Shown: positions 55,647 through 63,421 of the stretch, piece after piece | How positions within the stretch are numbered: the first letter of the stretch is position 1 | Layout of the letters: each line of letters starts with the position of its first letter | From: Novosphingobium sp. 9U | Lineage (GTDB): Bacteria > Pseudomonadota > Alphaproteobacteria > Sphingomonadales > Sphingomonadaceae | Reading direction: 5' to 3' | Length of the DNA stretch: 64,000 nucleotides | Assembly: GCF_902506425.1 (NCBI RefSeq) | Contig: NZ_LR732504.1 | Location: 124,001 to 188,000, forward strand | Translations under genes and position numbers: made by a program | The notes under the pieces: model-generated | Told to the model about the DNA's origin: nothing | The model's database searches: none | What the model saw: the letters and a program-made list of their open reading frames with translations, nothing else

Positions 55647-55808
55647 CGTGACTCCCGTTTGTCACAGGTGTGCATTAAGGATCATCGCTTGCCAAGCGGG
55701 TTACGCTGCGGGTGCGAAAAGAAATGCCGCCAAGGGCCTGATCTTTGCGGACAAGGCTACGCGGCACCGGCCGCGATCGATCCACCTGTGCTGGGTCAGG
55801 CCAGGAGG

Positions 55809-56330
55809 TCAGAAGGGCCGCTCGCCCATGTAGTTGCCGGCCTCGCTGTACCGGCATACCAGCACATCCTCGCCCGCGCTGCTGGCCAGCGCACAGCCGA
55901 CACGGCGGGTCTGGCGCCAGACCAGCTGCGTGTAGTGGCCCACGTCTTCGACACGTCCCGTCGTGCTGTTGTTCGGGAAGGTACCTGGGCGGTAGTAGCG
56001 CTTCTCCCGCACCCAGCCATCGACCATCGCCTCCAGACCATAGTAGCCCCGCGTGCCCGCCCACAGGTTCTCGCCCTGCGGGTCAGTCGCGCGTTCCGGG
56101 GCGTGCTGGAACGCGCCGGATGCCGACAGGTGCGCCGCCCACGCCCGCGCCGAGCTCGCCAGCGCCGGGTCCCACTGCAATGGCTCGATCCCGAGCGCCA
56201 AGCGCTCACGGTTATGCGCGGCGAGCACGCGCTGCTCGAACCGGCCGGTGAAGTCGGTCGCACCCAGCAATGCCGGCGCGCTCGCAAGCAAGGCCAGACC
56301 CAGCACTTTCCTTCGCCACCCGCGCGACAT
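55809..56330 (-). CDS. Secreted CAP-domain (SCP/PR-1-like) protein
   Basis: 173 aa from ATG 56330, with GGCGGAG about ten bases upstream; GTG 56348 is an alternative. A signal peptide (LGLALLASAPALLGA) precedes the CAP fold: AAHNRERLALGIEPLQWD near residue 37, GENLWAG near residue 85 and VGHYTQLVWRQTRRVGCA near residue 130. The conserved His and Glu of the CAP cavity are present. Function in bacteria is not known; ligand binding is likely. Confidence 0.86.
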   Translation of the reverse strand: MSRGWRRKVLGLALLASAPALLGATDFTGRFEQRVLAAHNRERLALGIEPLQWDPALASSARAWAAHLSASGAFQHAPERATDPQGENLWAGTRGYYGLEAMVDGWVREKRYYRPGTFPNNSTTGRVEDVGHYTQLVWRQTRRVGCALASSAGEDVLVCRYSEAGNYMGERPF

Positions 56331-56609
56331 GATCCCGAACTCCGCCACTCAGGCGAGCCTTGTGGACGAGCGCGGTGACCGGGCGGTTTGGGGCTATGGT
56401 TACCCGGCGATTCAGATGTTTGTGTGTATGATCAGATGGTTGGGACGTGCGCATGGTGGCCGCACCGAATGGTGTGCCAGCGCAAAAGGGCCTGCCGAGG
56501 CGGAGGCGCAAACTAGGCCAGCACGGCACCATCGACCGCACGGCCTCAGCTCGTCGGAGGCCTTCAGGCGCTCGCTGGTCTCGCCTGCTCGAAGTCAACA
56601 CTCACCGTC
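56331..56609. other. Gene-free stretch
   Basis: No coding frame with a ribosome site or ordinary composition is seen between the CAP gene and the inverted-repeat element. G+C is uneven. With the element at 56610-56792 it forms a 510-base non-coding gap ahead of the L,D-transpeptidase gene. Confidence 0.55.
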
Positions 56610-56792
56610 GGCTGGCATGCTTCGACAAGCTCAGCATAGGCGGTGTTGGGGAGTGTCGCGCCGATGCGATTGATTCGGTAAACGTGACATGGCCTTAGAC
56701 ACAATCGCCTGGAGCAATTTGCGCGCTGGCCGTGATCACCTCATGACCTAGCTTAACACCGCCTGGGCTGAGCTTGTCGAAGCCCGCCAGCC
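56610..56792. repeat. MITE-like element, family A (183 bp, 38-bp terminal inverted repeats)
   Basis: The left end (56610-56647, GGCTGGCATGCTTCGACAAG...) and the right end (56755-56792) are inverted copies agreeing at nearly all of 38 positions. The inner 107 bases have lower G+C and no gene. Full-length ends make this the best copy of the family. It has no transposase, so movement would have needed one elsewhere. Confidence 0.8.
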
Positions 56793-56840
56793 GTCGTGCG
56801 TTCTCGCGTTCGCACCGCTTTCGCTCGCCACAGCGACAGC

Positions 56841-57503
56841 TCAGCTACGCTCGGCGCCGATGATCGCGACCTTGTCACCCCGCCGTGCCTGCTCGAACAG
56901 GCGCCGGGCGAACTCGGGAGGGACGCCGATGCAGCCGTGCGTCGCGGCAGCCGCGCGCACGTTGCTGGCGTGGATGGCGACGCCATCCGGCGTCAGGCGC
57001 AGCATGAAGGGCATGGGTGCATCGTAGAGGGTGGAGCGATGGTGCCGCGCGCGTTCGAGGATGGGGTAGACGCCGGGCGGGGTCGGCTTGCCCTCGGCGC
57101 CGTAGAGGATCACCGTCGAGCCGATTTCGTGCCCGGCGCGGAACACGGACAGGACTTGCAGCCCCAGATCGACCCGGATCCACACCGGTCCGGCAGGTAC
57201 GCCGGCATCGTTCCAGACGAACTCGCCAAACTCCATCGGTTTGCCGATATCGAGCAGGCTGCGCACCTGACGCCGCTCGCCGCCGGGCAGATCGAGAACC
57301 GGCAGGTGTCCGGCCGGGTAAGTGATGCGCCCGTGCGCCGCCGGGATCGCTGAGACGGGAAGCGGAACCGGCGCCTTCGGCGCAAGCATGGCCGCAGCCG
57401 CAAGCCAGATGACGCCCAGCAGCGCAACCGGCGCCAGCACCGCGCCGAGCCGTCGCCTCCGCACGCGGCGTGGATCTTCTGGCTGGACGAGGTACAGCCG
57501 CAT
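56841..57503 (-). CDS. L,D-transpeptidase (YkuD)-family protein
   Basis: 220 aa. An N-terminal signal anchor (LGAVLAPVALLGVIWLAAAAM) is followed by a YkuD domain whose active site reads AIHASN, then THGCIGVP near residue 190, with catalytic Cys and His. The usual SHGC-(I/V)-R has Gly in place of Arg, so the enzyme may have altered activity. Role: crosslinking peptidoglycan or attaching envelope proteins. Followed by the PEPxxWA-CTERM gene upstream on the same strand. Confidence 0.85.
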   Translation of the reverse strand: MRLYLVQPEDPRRVRRRRLGAVLAPVALLGVIWLAAAAMLAPKAPVPLPVSAIPAAHGRITYPAGHLPVLDLPGGERRQVRSLLDIGKPMEFGEFVWNDAGVPAGPVWIRVDLGLQVLSVFRAGHEIGSTVILYGAEGKPTPPGVYPILERARHHRSTLYDAPMPFMLRLTPDGVAIHASNVRAAAATHGCIGVPPEFARRLFEQARRGDKVAIIGAERS

Positions 57504-57509
57504 CGACGG

Positions 57510-58121
57510 TCAGCCGCGGCGCACGCCGCGGTTTGGACCGCGGCTCCGCATGGCCCATCCGATCGCGCCTAGTCCCAGGATCATCATGGCCCATGTCGTT
57601 GGCTCCGGAACCGCTGGGCCGGGCGCCACGGGCACTTCGGGTTGGGTGCCGCCTGTGGAGGGCGCCACGTCTCCCCCGCCGAAGGATGGCACGTCGAAGC
57701 CCGGGGTCTGGCCCGGCAGGCCGACGCGCGGGAGATCGAATGCGCTGGAAGGAGAGCCCAGCAGCCTGGCGTCGAGCGGCGGCTCTGCCAGGGCCAGCGC
57801 CGGCGCGTTGGGCCGAGTGCGCACGTTGGAGAGCACCCGCTCTCGCGGCAGCACCACGCCGGGCCTTGGCGCACCGGCACGGCGACTGGCGGCGAGGCGC
57901 TGCTTGGTCTGCAGCAGCGCGCCGCCCACACGCGCACCGGGCGAGCGCGCGGAGAACACCGACAGCGGATTGCGCAACGTGGCCGCAACGGCCGCGCGAT
58001 CCTCTGCCCGCGCGAACAGCCCGAAGTAGGCGGCGCTGGTCACCAGCGCCAGCAGCGCAAAGCCGCCCAGCCGCCGTTGCAGGGGCGTCAGCTTAGCCAG
58101 TAATCGCTTGAACGCCTCCAT
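57510..58121 (-). CDS. PEPxxWA-CTERM sorting-domain protein
   Basis: 203 aa from ATG 58121. The C terminus carries the sorting signal VPEPTTWAMMILGLGAIGWAMRSR: PEPxxWA motif, hydrophobic helix and basic end, as recognised by exosortases. An N-terminal hydrophobic segment (LGGFALLALVTSAAYFGLF) acts as a membrane anchor or signal. Between them is a low-complexity Pro/Gly/Ala/Arg region with no fold. Stop is six bases from the L,D-transpeptidase start, so the two are co-transcribed. No exosortase is in the window. Confidence 0.85.
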   Translation of the reverse strand: MEAFKRLLAKLTPLQRRLGGFALLALVTSAAYFGLFARAEDRAAVAATLRNPLSVFSARSPGARVGGALLQTKQRLAASRRAGAPRPGVVLPRERVLSNVRTRPNAPALALAEPPLDARLLGSPSSAFDLPRVGLPGQTPGFDVPSFGGGDVAPSTGGTQPEVPVAPGPAVPEPTTWAMMILGLGAIGWAMRSRGPNRGVRRG

Positions 58122-58231
58122 GGCGCGAATCCCCCGCAGCATCTTGTTTTAACAGGAGGACGTGCTGCGCAGTTCCGCTTATGATCCAGAGTGGAGCTAG
58201 TTGTTATACGGAACGTGCAAACGCGAATGGA

Positions 58232-59494
58232 TCAGGCGGGTTCGGGCTCCATTTCGCGCGCCGGTGTGAAGGCGATCGGCAGGCCCCTGATGCCCCATGC
58301 ACCCGGGAAGGGACGCCAGCCCGGCACTGCCGCCAGTGCCGGCTCGCGCATGCGCTGGGCGACCTGGTGCAGCGCCTCCTGCAGCTGCGCGCGCGCGATG
58401 TACTGGCCCAGGCACATGTGCCGTCCGAGCGCAAAGGCCAGGTGGCGCTTGTCCGGCTCGACCGTACGCTCGGGATCGAAGGTCCAGCCCTCGGGGAAGG
58501 TACCCGGATCGCGCCCGGATATCGAGAGCGGGAAGAACAGCATGGTGTCCTTGGGGAACGTCACGTCGCGGTAGGTGAACTCGGTATCGACGTATCGCGC
58601 CACGGTGCTGGGATTGAACCAGCGCAGCGCCTCCTCGATCACCTTGCGGCAATAGTCGTGATCGGCCGCGCACCGCTCGTAGATCTCGGGCCGGTCGAGC
58701 AGCGTGTGCATCGTGTAGGTCAGCACGTTTTTGGACGTGTCGTAACCGGCGATGAAGAAGAACATCAGCAGGTCGACCAGCTGCCGGTCCGAGACGCCGT
58801 TCTCCGCGCCGGTGCGCACCAGGATGTCGAGCAGATCCTCGACGTGATCGCTTCTTCGCGGGTTGGCGCGGCGCTCGGTGATGCAGTCGGCCGCGAACTG
58901 CTCGACGCGCACGATGCCCTCCTGGATGCGCGGGAACAGGTCGAGGTTGTAGCTGTGCGCCAGGCCGATGACCTCCAGATCGTCGCGCAGCAGGCGGATG
59001 CCCTCCTGCGGCGCGCCGACCAGGGTGAACATGACCGAGATCGGGAAGTGGGAGGCGAACTCCTCGAAGTCGATCTTCCGCCGCTCGCCCCCGATCGGAG
59101 CCCAGTCATCCAGCAGGCCGGAGATCGTCTCGCGCATCATCGGGCGCAGCTCGTTCGCGTTGCGCGGGGTGAAACGCGCGGCAAGGGCACGGCGCAAAAG
59201 CATGTGCTGCTCGGGCGGCAAGGAAATCAGCTGCTCCTGGGTGAAGCGGCCCCAGGGCGTGCCCTCCTGCCCCAGGTGCCCGACCACGTCGGCGTAGGGG
59301 GGGCGCAGCTGGTCGTCGCGGCCGAACAGCTCGCGCATGGCCCGGTACTCGTGGATGACCACGCCGTTGCCCTCCCACTTCGCCAGCCAGGGGTGGACGG
59401 CTCGAGCCTTGTCGAATTCGGACCAGGGGTCCTCACCCATCGCCGGCTCGCCCAGCGGCATGGCATAGAGCTCAAGCTCGTTCGGAGTCAGCAT
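58232..59494 (-). CDS. Cytochrome P450
   Basis: 420 aa from ATG 59494; the ATG at 59500 has its ribosome site too close. Soluble class I bacterial P450: I-helix AGYDTSKN near residue 240, ExxR in VIEEALRWFNPS and the haem loop FALGRHMCLGQ near residue 355 with the Cys ligand. It hydroxylates an unknown hydrophobic substrate using ferredoxin and ferredoxin reductase, neither seen here. An 18-base palindrome lies 20 bases upstream, in the position of a repressor operator. Confidence 0.93.
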   Translation of the reverse strand: MLTPNELELYAMPLGEPAMGEDPWSEFDKARAVHPWLAKWEGNGVVIHEYRAMRELFGRDDQLRPPYADVVGHLGQEGTPWGRFTQEQLISLPPEQHMLLRRALAARFTPRNANELRPMMRETISGLLDDWAPIGGERRKIDFEEFASHFPISVMFTLVGAPQEGIRLLRDDLEVIGLAHSYNLDLFPRIQEGIVRVEQFAADCITERRANPRRSDHVEDLLDILVRTGAENGVSDRQLVDLLMFFFIAGYDTSKNVLTYTMHTLLDRPEIYERCAADHDYCRKVIEEALRWFNPSTVARYVDTEFTYRDVTFPKDTMLFFPLSISGRDPGTFPEGWTFDPERTVEPDKRHLAFALGRHMCLGQYIARAQLQEALHQVAQRMREPALAAVPGWRPFPGAWGIRGLPIAFTPAREMEPEPA

Positions 59495-59519
59495 CGTCAT
59501 CCTCTCCGCCGTTACGGAT

Positions 59520-59537
59520 ACTAAGCGACTGCTTAGT
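59520..59537. promoter_or_regulatory. Palindromic operator ACTAAGC-N4-GCTTAGT upstream of the P450 gene
   Basis: Perfect 7-base arms with a 4-base centre (ACTAAGC GACT GCTTAGT), 25 bases before the P450 ATG on the minus strand. The pattern TAAGC...GCTTA is the common shape of TetR-family operators controlling lipid, steroid or P450 genes. No tetR gene is in the window, so the regulator must lie elsewhere. Confidence 0.72.
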
Positions 59538-59577
59538 GACGGCGAGGACCAGCGTCAACGTTATGGAATGCCGTGGA

Positions 59578-60216
59578 TCATAGGAGTCCGCGCGCCGTCA
59601 GGTCGGCTTCCAGCGTCAAGGCGTCGGTAAAGTGGTGCACCTGCCAGCCGAGGGCGCATGCGGCTGCGATGTTGGCGGCATTGTCATCGATGAACAGCAT
59701 CGCCGTGGGGTCATGGCCGAAGCGGCGCGCAGCCAGTTCGAAGATGCCGGCATCGGGCTTGGCGATCTTCTCGTCGCCGGATACCACCACCTCGCGGAAG
59801 TGCGCGAAGCTGGGCTGGGTCGGCGCGAACTCGGCCCAGAACGGACTGGCAAAGTTAGTGATGGCGTAGAGCGGCATGCCGCGACCAGCCAGCCGTTCGA
59901 GCAGCTCGTGCGATCCCGCGACCGGGCCGGGGATCGTCTCGATGAAGCGGGTGGCATAGGCGTCGATTAAGGCGGCGTGATCGGGGAAGGTCAGCTTGCG
60001 CTCGGCCACCATCTCGGCCAGCTCCCGCCCGGCGTCGTGCTGGAAATGCCATTCCTCGCTGACGACATGGGTGACGAACCATTCGAGCTGGTCCGGATCG
60101 TCGATCAGCTTGCCGAACAGGCAGCGCATGTCCCACTCGACCAGCACGCGGCCGACATCGAATACGACGGCCGTGAGCGGAGCCTTGACTTGACCGTTTG
60201 GCTGGGTTCCGGACAC
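59578..60216 (-). CDS. HAD-superfamily hydrolase (YihX/haloacid-dehalogenase-like)
   Basis: 212 aa from GTG 60216, the first start after the terminator. HAD motif I is AVVFDVGRVLVEWD, motif II lies in LYAITNFASPFWAEF, and motifs III/IV in EKIAKPDAGIFELAARRFG and LFIDDNAANIAAACALGW. The Asn/Gly pattern fits subfamily IA with an alpha cap, close to alpha-D-glucose-1-phosphatase YihX. The start lies directly against the T-run of the rpmJ terminator, so its mRNA may come mostly from read-through. Confidence 0.82.
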   Translation of the reverse strand: MSGTQPNGQVKAPLTAVVFDVGRVLVEWDMRCLFGKLIDDPDQLEWFVTHVVSEEWHFQHDAGRELAEMVAERKLTFPDHAALIDAYATRFIETIPGPVAGSHELLERLAGRGMPLYAITNFASPFWAEFAPTQPSFAHFREVVVSGDEKIAKPDAGIFELAARRFGHDPTAMLFIDDNAANIAAACALGWQVHHFTDALTLEADLTARGLL

Positions 60217-60243
60217 AACAAAAGCCCCCGCGTCAGCGGGGGC
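60217..60243 (-). terminator. Rho-independent terminator after rpmJ
   Basis: GCCCCCGC (60224-60231) and GCGGGGGC (60236-60243) form an 8-base GC stem with loop GTCA; on the minus strand it is followed by TTTTGTT. A strong intrinsic terminator, between rpmJ and the HAD gene. Confidence 0.9.
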
Positions 60244-60302
60244 CTTCAACGGCGATGCGATCCCGCCGTGAGTGCCGGCGCCCCTAGGGGCGCCCGCCAA
60301 GA

Positions 60303-60428
60303 TCAGCCCTGGCGCGCCTTGAAGCGGCGGTTGGTCTTGTTGATCACGTAAGTACGGCCGCGGCGACGGATGACGCGGTTGTCCCGGTGGCGGTCCTTCA
60401 GCGACTTGAGGCTGTTGCGGATCTTCAT
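60303..60428 (-). CDS. rpmJ: 50S ribosomal protein bL36 (zinc-free type)
   Basis: 41 aa, starting [18 protein letters not shown] and ending [11 protein letters not shown], the alphaproteobacterial 41-residue form. It has none of the Cys residues of the zinc-binding 37-residue form (C- type, as E. coli YkgO). It sits in the peptidyl-transferase region of the large subunit. GAGAGAA lies six bases upstream, and a terminator follows. Confidence 0.95.
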   Translation of the reverse strand: MKIRNSLKSLKDRHRDNRVIRRRGRTYVINKTNRRFKARQG

Positions 60429-60640
60429 GGTCGTTCTCTCGTGATTCGCTATTGGGGCGGTTACCGACCGCCGGAAAATCGAAGCCGCGCCGTTAGGGGC
60501 GCGCCGGGCCCGAGTCAAGGTGGCGTGTTCTGGTGGCACGGCTTGCCGCAGGTAATCGGCCGGGGCTACCACCCGTTCATCGCGCGGCAACCGCCACCAT
60601 GCTCTACATATCTGTGGCGGCATATCTTTCAGGAAGTCTC

Positions 60641-61375
60641 ATGCGAACACTCTCCGTCGCCATCCTCGCCACATGCCTGCTTTCAGCGCCGTCTTCATCC
60701 TTCGCTCGGCCCGGTGGTTGGGGTGGTCCCGGGTGGGGCGACGACTATGGTTCGCGCTGGGGTGATGCCCCGACAGCCAGCCGGGCGCGCTCGGCCAGCC
60801 GCTCGGACCCGCGCGAGGGGCGCATCCAGGTCAACCGTTTCATCACCCAGGACCTGGCAGGCATCGACCTGCTGGGACACGGCGCCGTCGCCGTCAGCTC
60901 GCAGGCAGGGTCGGGGAACGACGGACCGGGTGCGGGTGGGATCCAGGACTATCTGGCGCAAGGTGCCCGCGCGCCGTTCGAGGCGGCGGTGCTCGATCGC
61001 CTGGTGGCGGTCGGCTACGACACCGTCCATGCCGATCCGTCCGGCGGTCAGGTCGCCGAAGTGCGGGTCACGCGTGAAGTGCTGGTGCCTGGCGAGATCA
61101 AGCGCAGTCCGGTCAGCGGCACCGCGGCGATGGAAGTCGGGAACCGCGGCTCGGCCTATGGCTTGGGCATCAACGTCGACATGACCAAGCCGCGCTCGGC
61201 ACTGCTCTCCACGCGCCTCGATGCGCGGATCAAGGATCGCGCCAGTGGCAAGGTGCTGTGGGAAGGCAACGCCCAGATCGCCACGCGCGAAGGCGACGAA
61301 CGTTGGACCGACGGCGCCGTCGCCACCCGCCTCGCCGAAGCGCTGTTCGACGACTTCCGCCAGCCGACGGGGTAG
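60641..61375 (+). CDS. Exported DUF4136-like protein (first of two)
   Basis: 244 aa from ATG 60641 with AGGAAG upstream. Signal peptide SVAILATCLLSAPSSSFA, then a Gly/Trp/Asp-rich stretch (GGWGGPGWGDDYGSRWGDA) and a DUF4136-type C-terminal fold: LSTRLDARIKDRASGKVLWEGNAQI and VATRLAEALFDDF. The family is periplasmic or lipoprotein-anchored with unknown role. A similar protein follows 165 bases later. Confidence 0.72.
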   Translation: MRTLSVAILATCLLSAPSSSFARPGGWGGPGWGDDYGSRWGDAPTASRARSASRSDPREGRIQVNRFITQDLAGIDLLGHGAVAVSSQAGSGNDGPGAGGIQDYLAQGARAPFEAAVLDRLVAVGYDTVHADPSGGQVAEVRVTREVLVPGEIKRSPVSGTAAMEVGNRGSAYGLGINVDMTKPRSALLSTRLDARIKDRASGKVLWEGNAQIATREGDERWTDGAVATRLAEALFDDFRQPTG

Positions 61376-61540
61376 GAGTTCATCGTTGTCCCTCGGTCGT
61401 GTCGAGGGCGGGGGAACACAGATGAAGCGGTAACCTGAGGAAGCCTAGCCGCTGCCACGCTAGCCCTTGCAAGCGCATGGCATAGCGCTCAAATCCTTGT
61501 GGCACCGGGACAAACCCGCAGGTGCCACGGAGACGATGCC

Positions 61541-62146
61541 ATGATGCCGATCGCTCGCGCGCTGCTGCCAGCGCTGGTTGCCGGAACGCTGTTCTCTGGA
61601 TGCGCCACGCCGGTGGGCCCGGTCGAGGTCACGCGCTTCCACTTGCCCGACACGACCGTGCTGGGCCGCGGCGCCATCCGCGTCGAGCCGGCACCGGGCG
61701 ACGATGGTTCCAGCATCGAGTTCCGCACTTACGCCGCCGCCGTCGCGCAGGAACTGACCCGATTGGGCTACAGCGAGGCACTGCCCGGAGGCCCGGCAGG
61801 TAGTCAGGTCGCGCTGCTGCATGTCGAGCGCGAGACGCTGGCGCCGGTTCGCCGCGGCGGTCCGGTTTCGGTCGGTGTCGGCGGCGGCACCGGCAGCTAT
61901 GGCTCGGGCCTGGGCGTGGGCCTGGGCATCAACCTGTCGGGCCCGCCGCCCGAGCAAGTTGAGACCCGCCTAAGCCTCGTGATCCGCGATCGCGTCGGCG
62001 GTCAGAACCTGTGGGAAGGCCGCGCCCGCTTTGCCGTGCGCGCCAACGCGCCGCTGGCGCAGACTTCGCTCGGCGCCGCGAAGATGGCGCAGGCGCTGTT
62101 CAGGGGCTTTCCGGGAGAGTCGGGCGAAACTATCGTGGTTCCATGA
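61541..62146 (+). CDS. DUF4136-like lipoprotein (second of two)
   Basis: 201 aa from ATG 61541. The lipobox LFSGC puts Cys near residue 20. The body shares the plan of the preceding protein: [30 protein letters not shown] near residue 50, a Gly-rich [21 protein letters not shown] and [25 protein letters not shown] with a matching C-terminal helix. The two look like a tandem duplication; this one is membrane-anchored. It overlaps the M14 peptidase start by ATGA. Confidence 0.75.
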   Translation: MMPIARALLPALVAGTLFSGCATPVGPVEVTRFHLPDTTVLGRGAIRVEPAPGDDGSSIEFRTYAAAVAQELTRLGYSEALPGGPAGSQVALLHVERETLAPVRRGGPVSVGVGGGTGSYGSGLGVGLGINLSGPPPEQVETRLSLVIRDRVGGQNLWEGRARFAVRANAPLAQTSLGAAKMAQALFRGFPGESGETIVVP

Positions 62147-63312
62147 CCATCCAGATCAGCTCCGCATTCGATTCCGGCAACATCGAAGTTCTCTCCATCC
62201 AGGGCGACGAAGCGCGGCTCGCCATTCGCCGCGACCACGCATCCGACTTCTTCCAGTGGTTCCACTTCCGCGTCTCAGGCGCGCGCGGCCGAGAAGTAAC
62301 GCTGCGCATCACCGGGCTGAACGGCTCGGCCTATCCGATGGGTTGGCCGGGCTACGACGCGCGCGTGTCGGAGGACCGGCAGTTCTGGGGCATCGCGGCG
62401 TCGACCTGGGACGGCAGCGCCGACGGCGGCACCCTCACCATCCGCTACACCCCATCGAGCGACCTCGCCTGGTTCGCCTACTTCGCACCGTACTCGACCG
62501 AGCGGCACCACGATCTGGTGGCGCGAATCGCTGCGGCTCCGGGCGTCGACCATCGCTGCCTCGGCACCACGCTGGACGGCCGCCCGCTCGACTGCCTGGA
62601 GACCGGTGCAGGCCCGGTGCAAGTCTGGTTCTACGGCCGCCAGCACCCGGGCGAATCGATGGCCGAGTGGTGGATGGAAGGCGCGCTGGAGATGCTGGCC
62701 GATCCCGCCAACTCGACCGCGCGCGAGCTGCGCCGCCGCTGCCGCATCCACGTCGTGCCCAATGCTAATCCCGACGGCTCTGCGCGTGGCCACTTGCGCA
62801 CCAATGCCGCGGGCATGAACCTCAATCGCGAGTGGGAGGCGCCAACCATGGAGCGCTCTCCCGAAGTGGTCGCCATCCGCGATGCCATGGATGCGAGCGG
62901 TGTCGACTTCGCCATGGACGTACATGGCGACGAGGCGATCCCGGCGGTGTTCCTGGCAGGCTTCGAGGGCATCCCTTCGCTTCGACCCGAACAGTCCGAA
63001 GGCTTTCGCCGCTACGCTCAGACGCTGGAACGCCGCACGCCGGACTTCCAGACCAAGCGCGGCTATCCGGTGACCCCGGCCGGTCGCGCCAACCTGGCGA
63101 TGTCGACCAACCAGCTGGCCGAGCGCTTTTCCGGCCGGGGCTGCGTATCCATGACGCTGGAAATGCCGTTCAAGGACAACGACGACGCCCCGGACTCGCG
63201 CCAGGCGTGGAGCCCGGAACGCTCCAAGCAACTCGGCCGCGATTGCCTGGGCGCGCTGCTCGAGTGGCTGGAAGCGAGGGAGAGCGTGGGCGACGTGGTG
63301 GATTATCCTTGA
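62143..63312 (+). CDS. M14-family metallocarboxypeptidase (cytosolic carboxypeptidase-like)
   Basis: 389 aa from ATG 62143. An N-terminal beta-domain ([33 protein letters not shown]) of the CCP type precedes the M14 fold: zinc ligands His and Glu in GRQHPGES near residue 165, His in [11 protein letters not shown] near residue 262, and catalytic Glu in [11 protein letters not shown] near residue 337. No signal peptide. Such bacterial CCP-like enzymes trim C-terminal residues, perhaps Glu/Asp, from peptides or proteins. Coupled to the DUF4136 gene by an ATGA overlap. Confidence 0.88.
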   Translation: MTIQISSAFDSGNIEVLSIQGDEARLAIRRDHASDFFQWFHFRVSGARGREVTLRITGLNGSAYPMGWPGYDARVSEDRQFWGIAASTWDGSADGGTLTIRYTPSSDLAWFAYFAPYSTERHHDLVARIAAAPGVDHRCLGTTLDGRPLDCLETGAGPVQVWFYGRQHPGESMAEWWMEGALEMLADPANSTARELRRRCRIHVVPNANPDGSARGHLRTNAAGMNLNREWEAPTMERSPEVVAIRDAMDASGVDFAMDVHGDEAIPAVFLAGFEGIPSLRPEQSEGFRRYAQTLERRTPDFQTKRGYPVTPAGRANLAMSTNQLAERFSGRGCVSMTLEMPFKDNDDAPDSRQAWSPERSKQLGRDCLGALLEWLEARESVGDVVDYP

Positions 63313-63330
63313 GCGGGGCGTTCCTCGTCC

Positions 63331-63400
63331 CGTTCGTGTCGAGCGAAGTCGAGACACCACACACAGCGTCACCGTGTCTCGACTTCGCTCGACACGAACG
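63331..63400. repeat. Perfect 27-bp inverted repeat between convergent genes
   Basis: 27-base arms at 63331-63357 and 63374-63400 match perfectly in reverse, with a 16-base loop; each contains TCGAGCGAAGTCGAGACAC or its inverse. The long hairpin lies between the M14 gene and the convergent TonB-like gene and could end both transcripts. The core occurs as a decayed half near 48886-48900, so it belongs to a dispersed family. Confidence 0.82.
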
Positions 63401-63421
63401 GACAAGGAAGCAGCAATTGGA

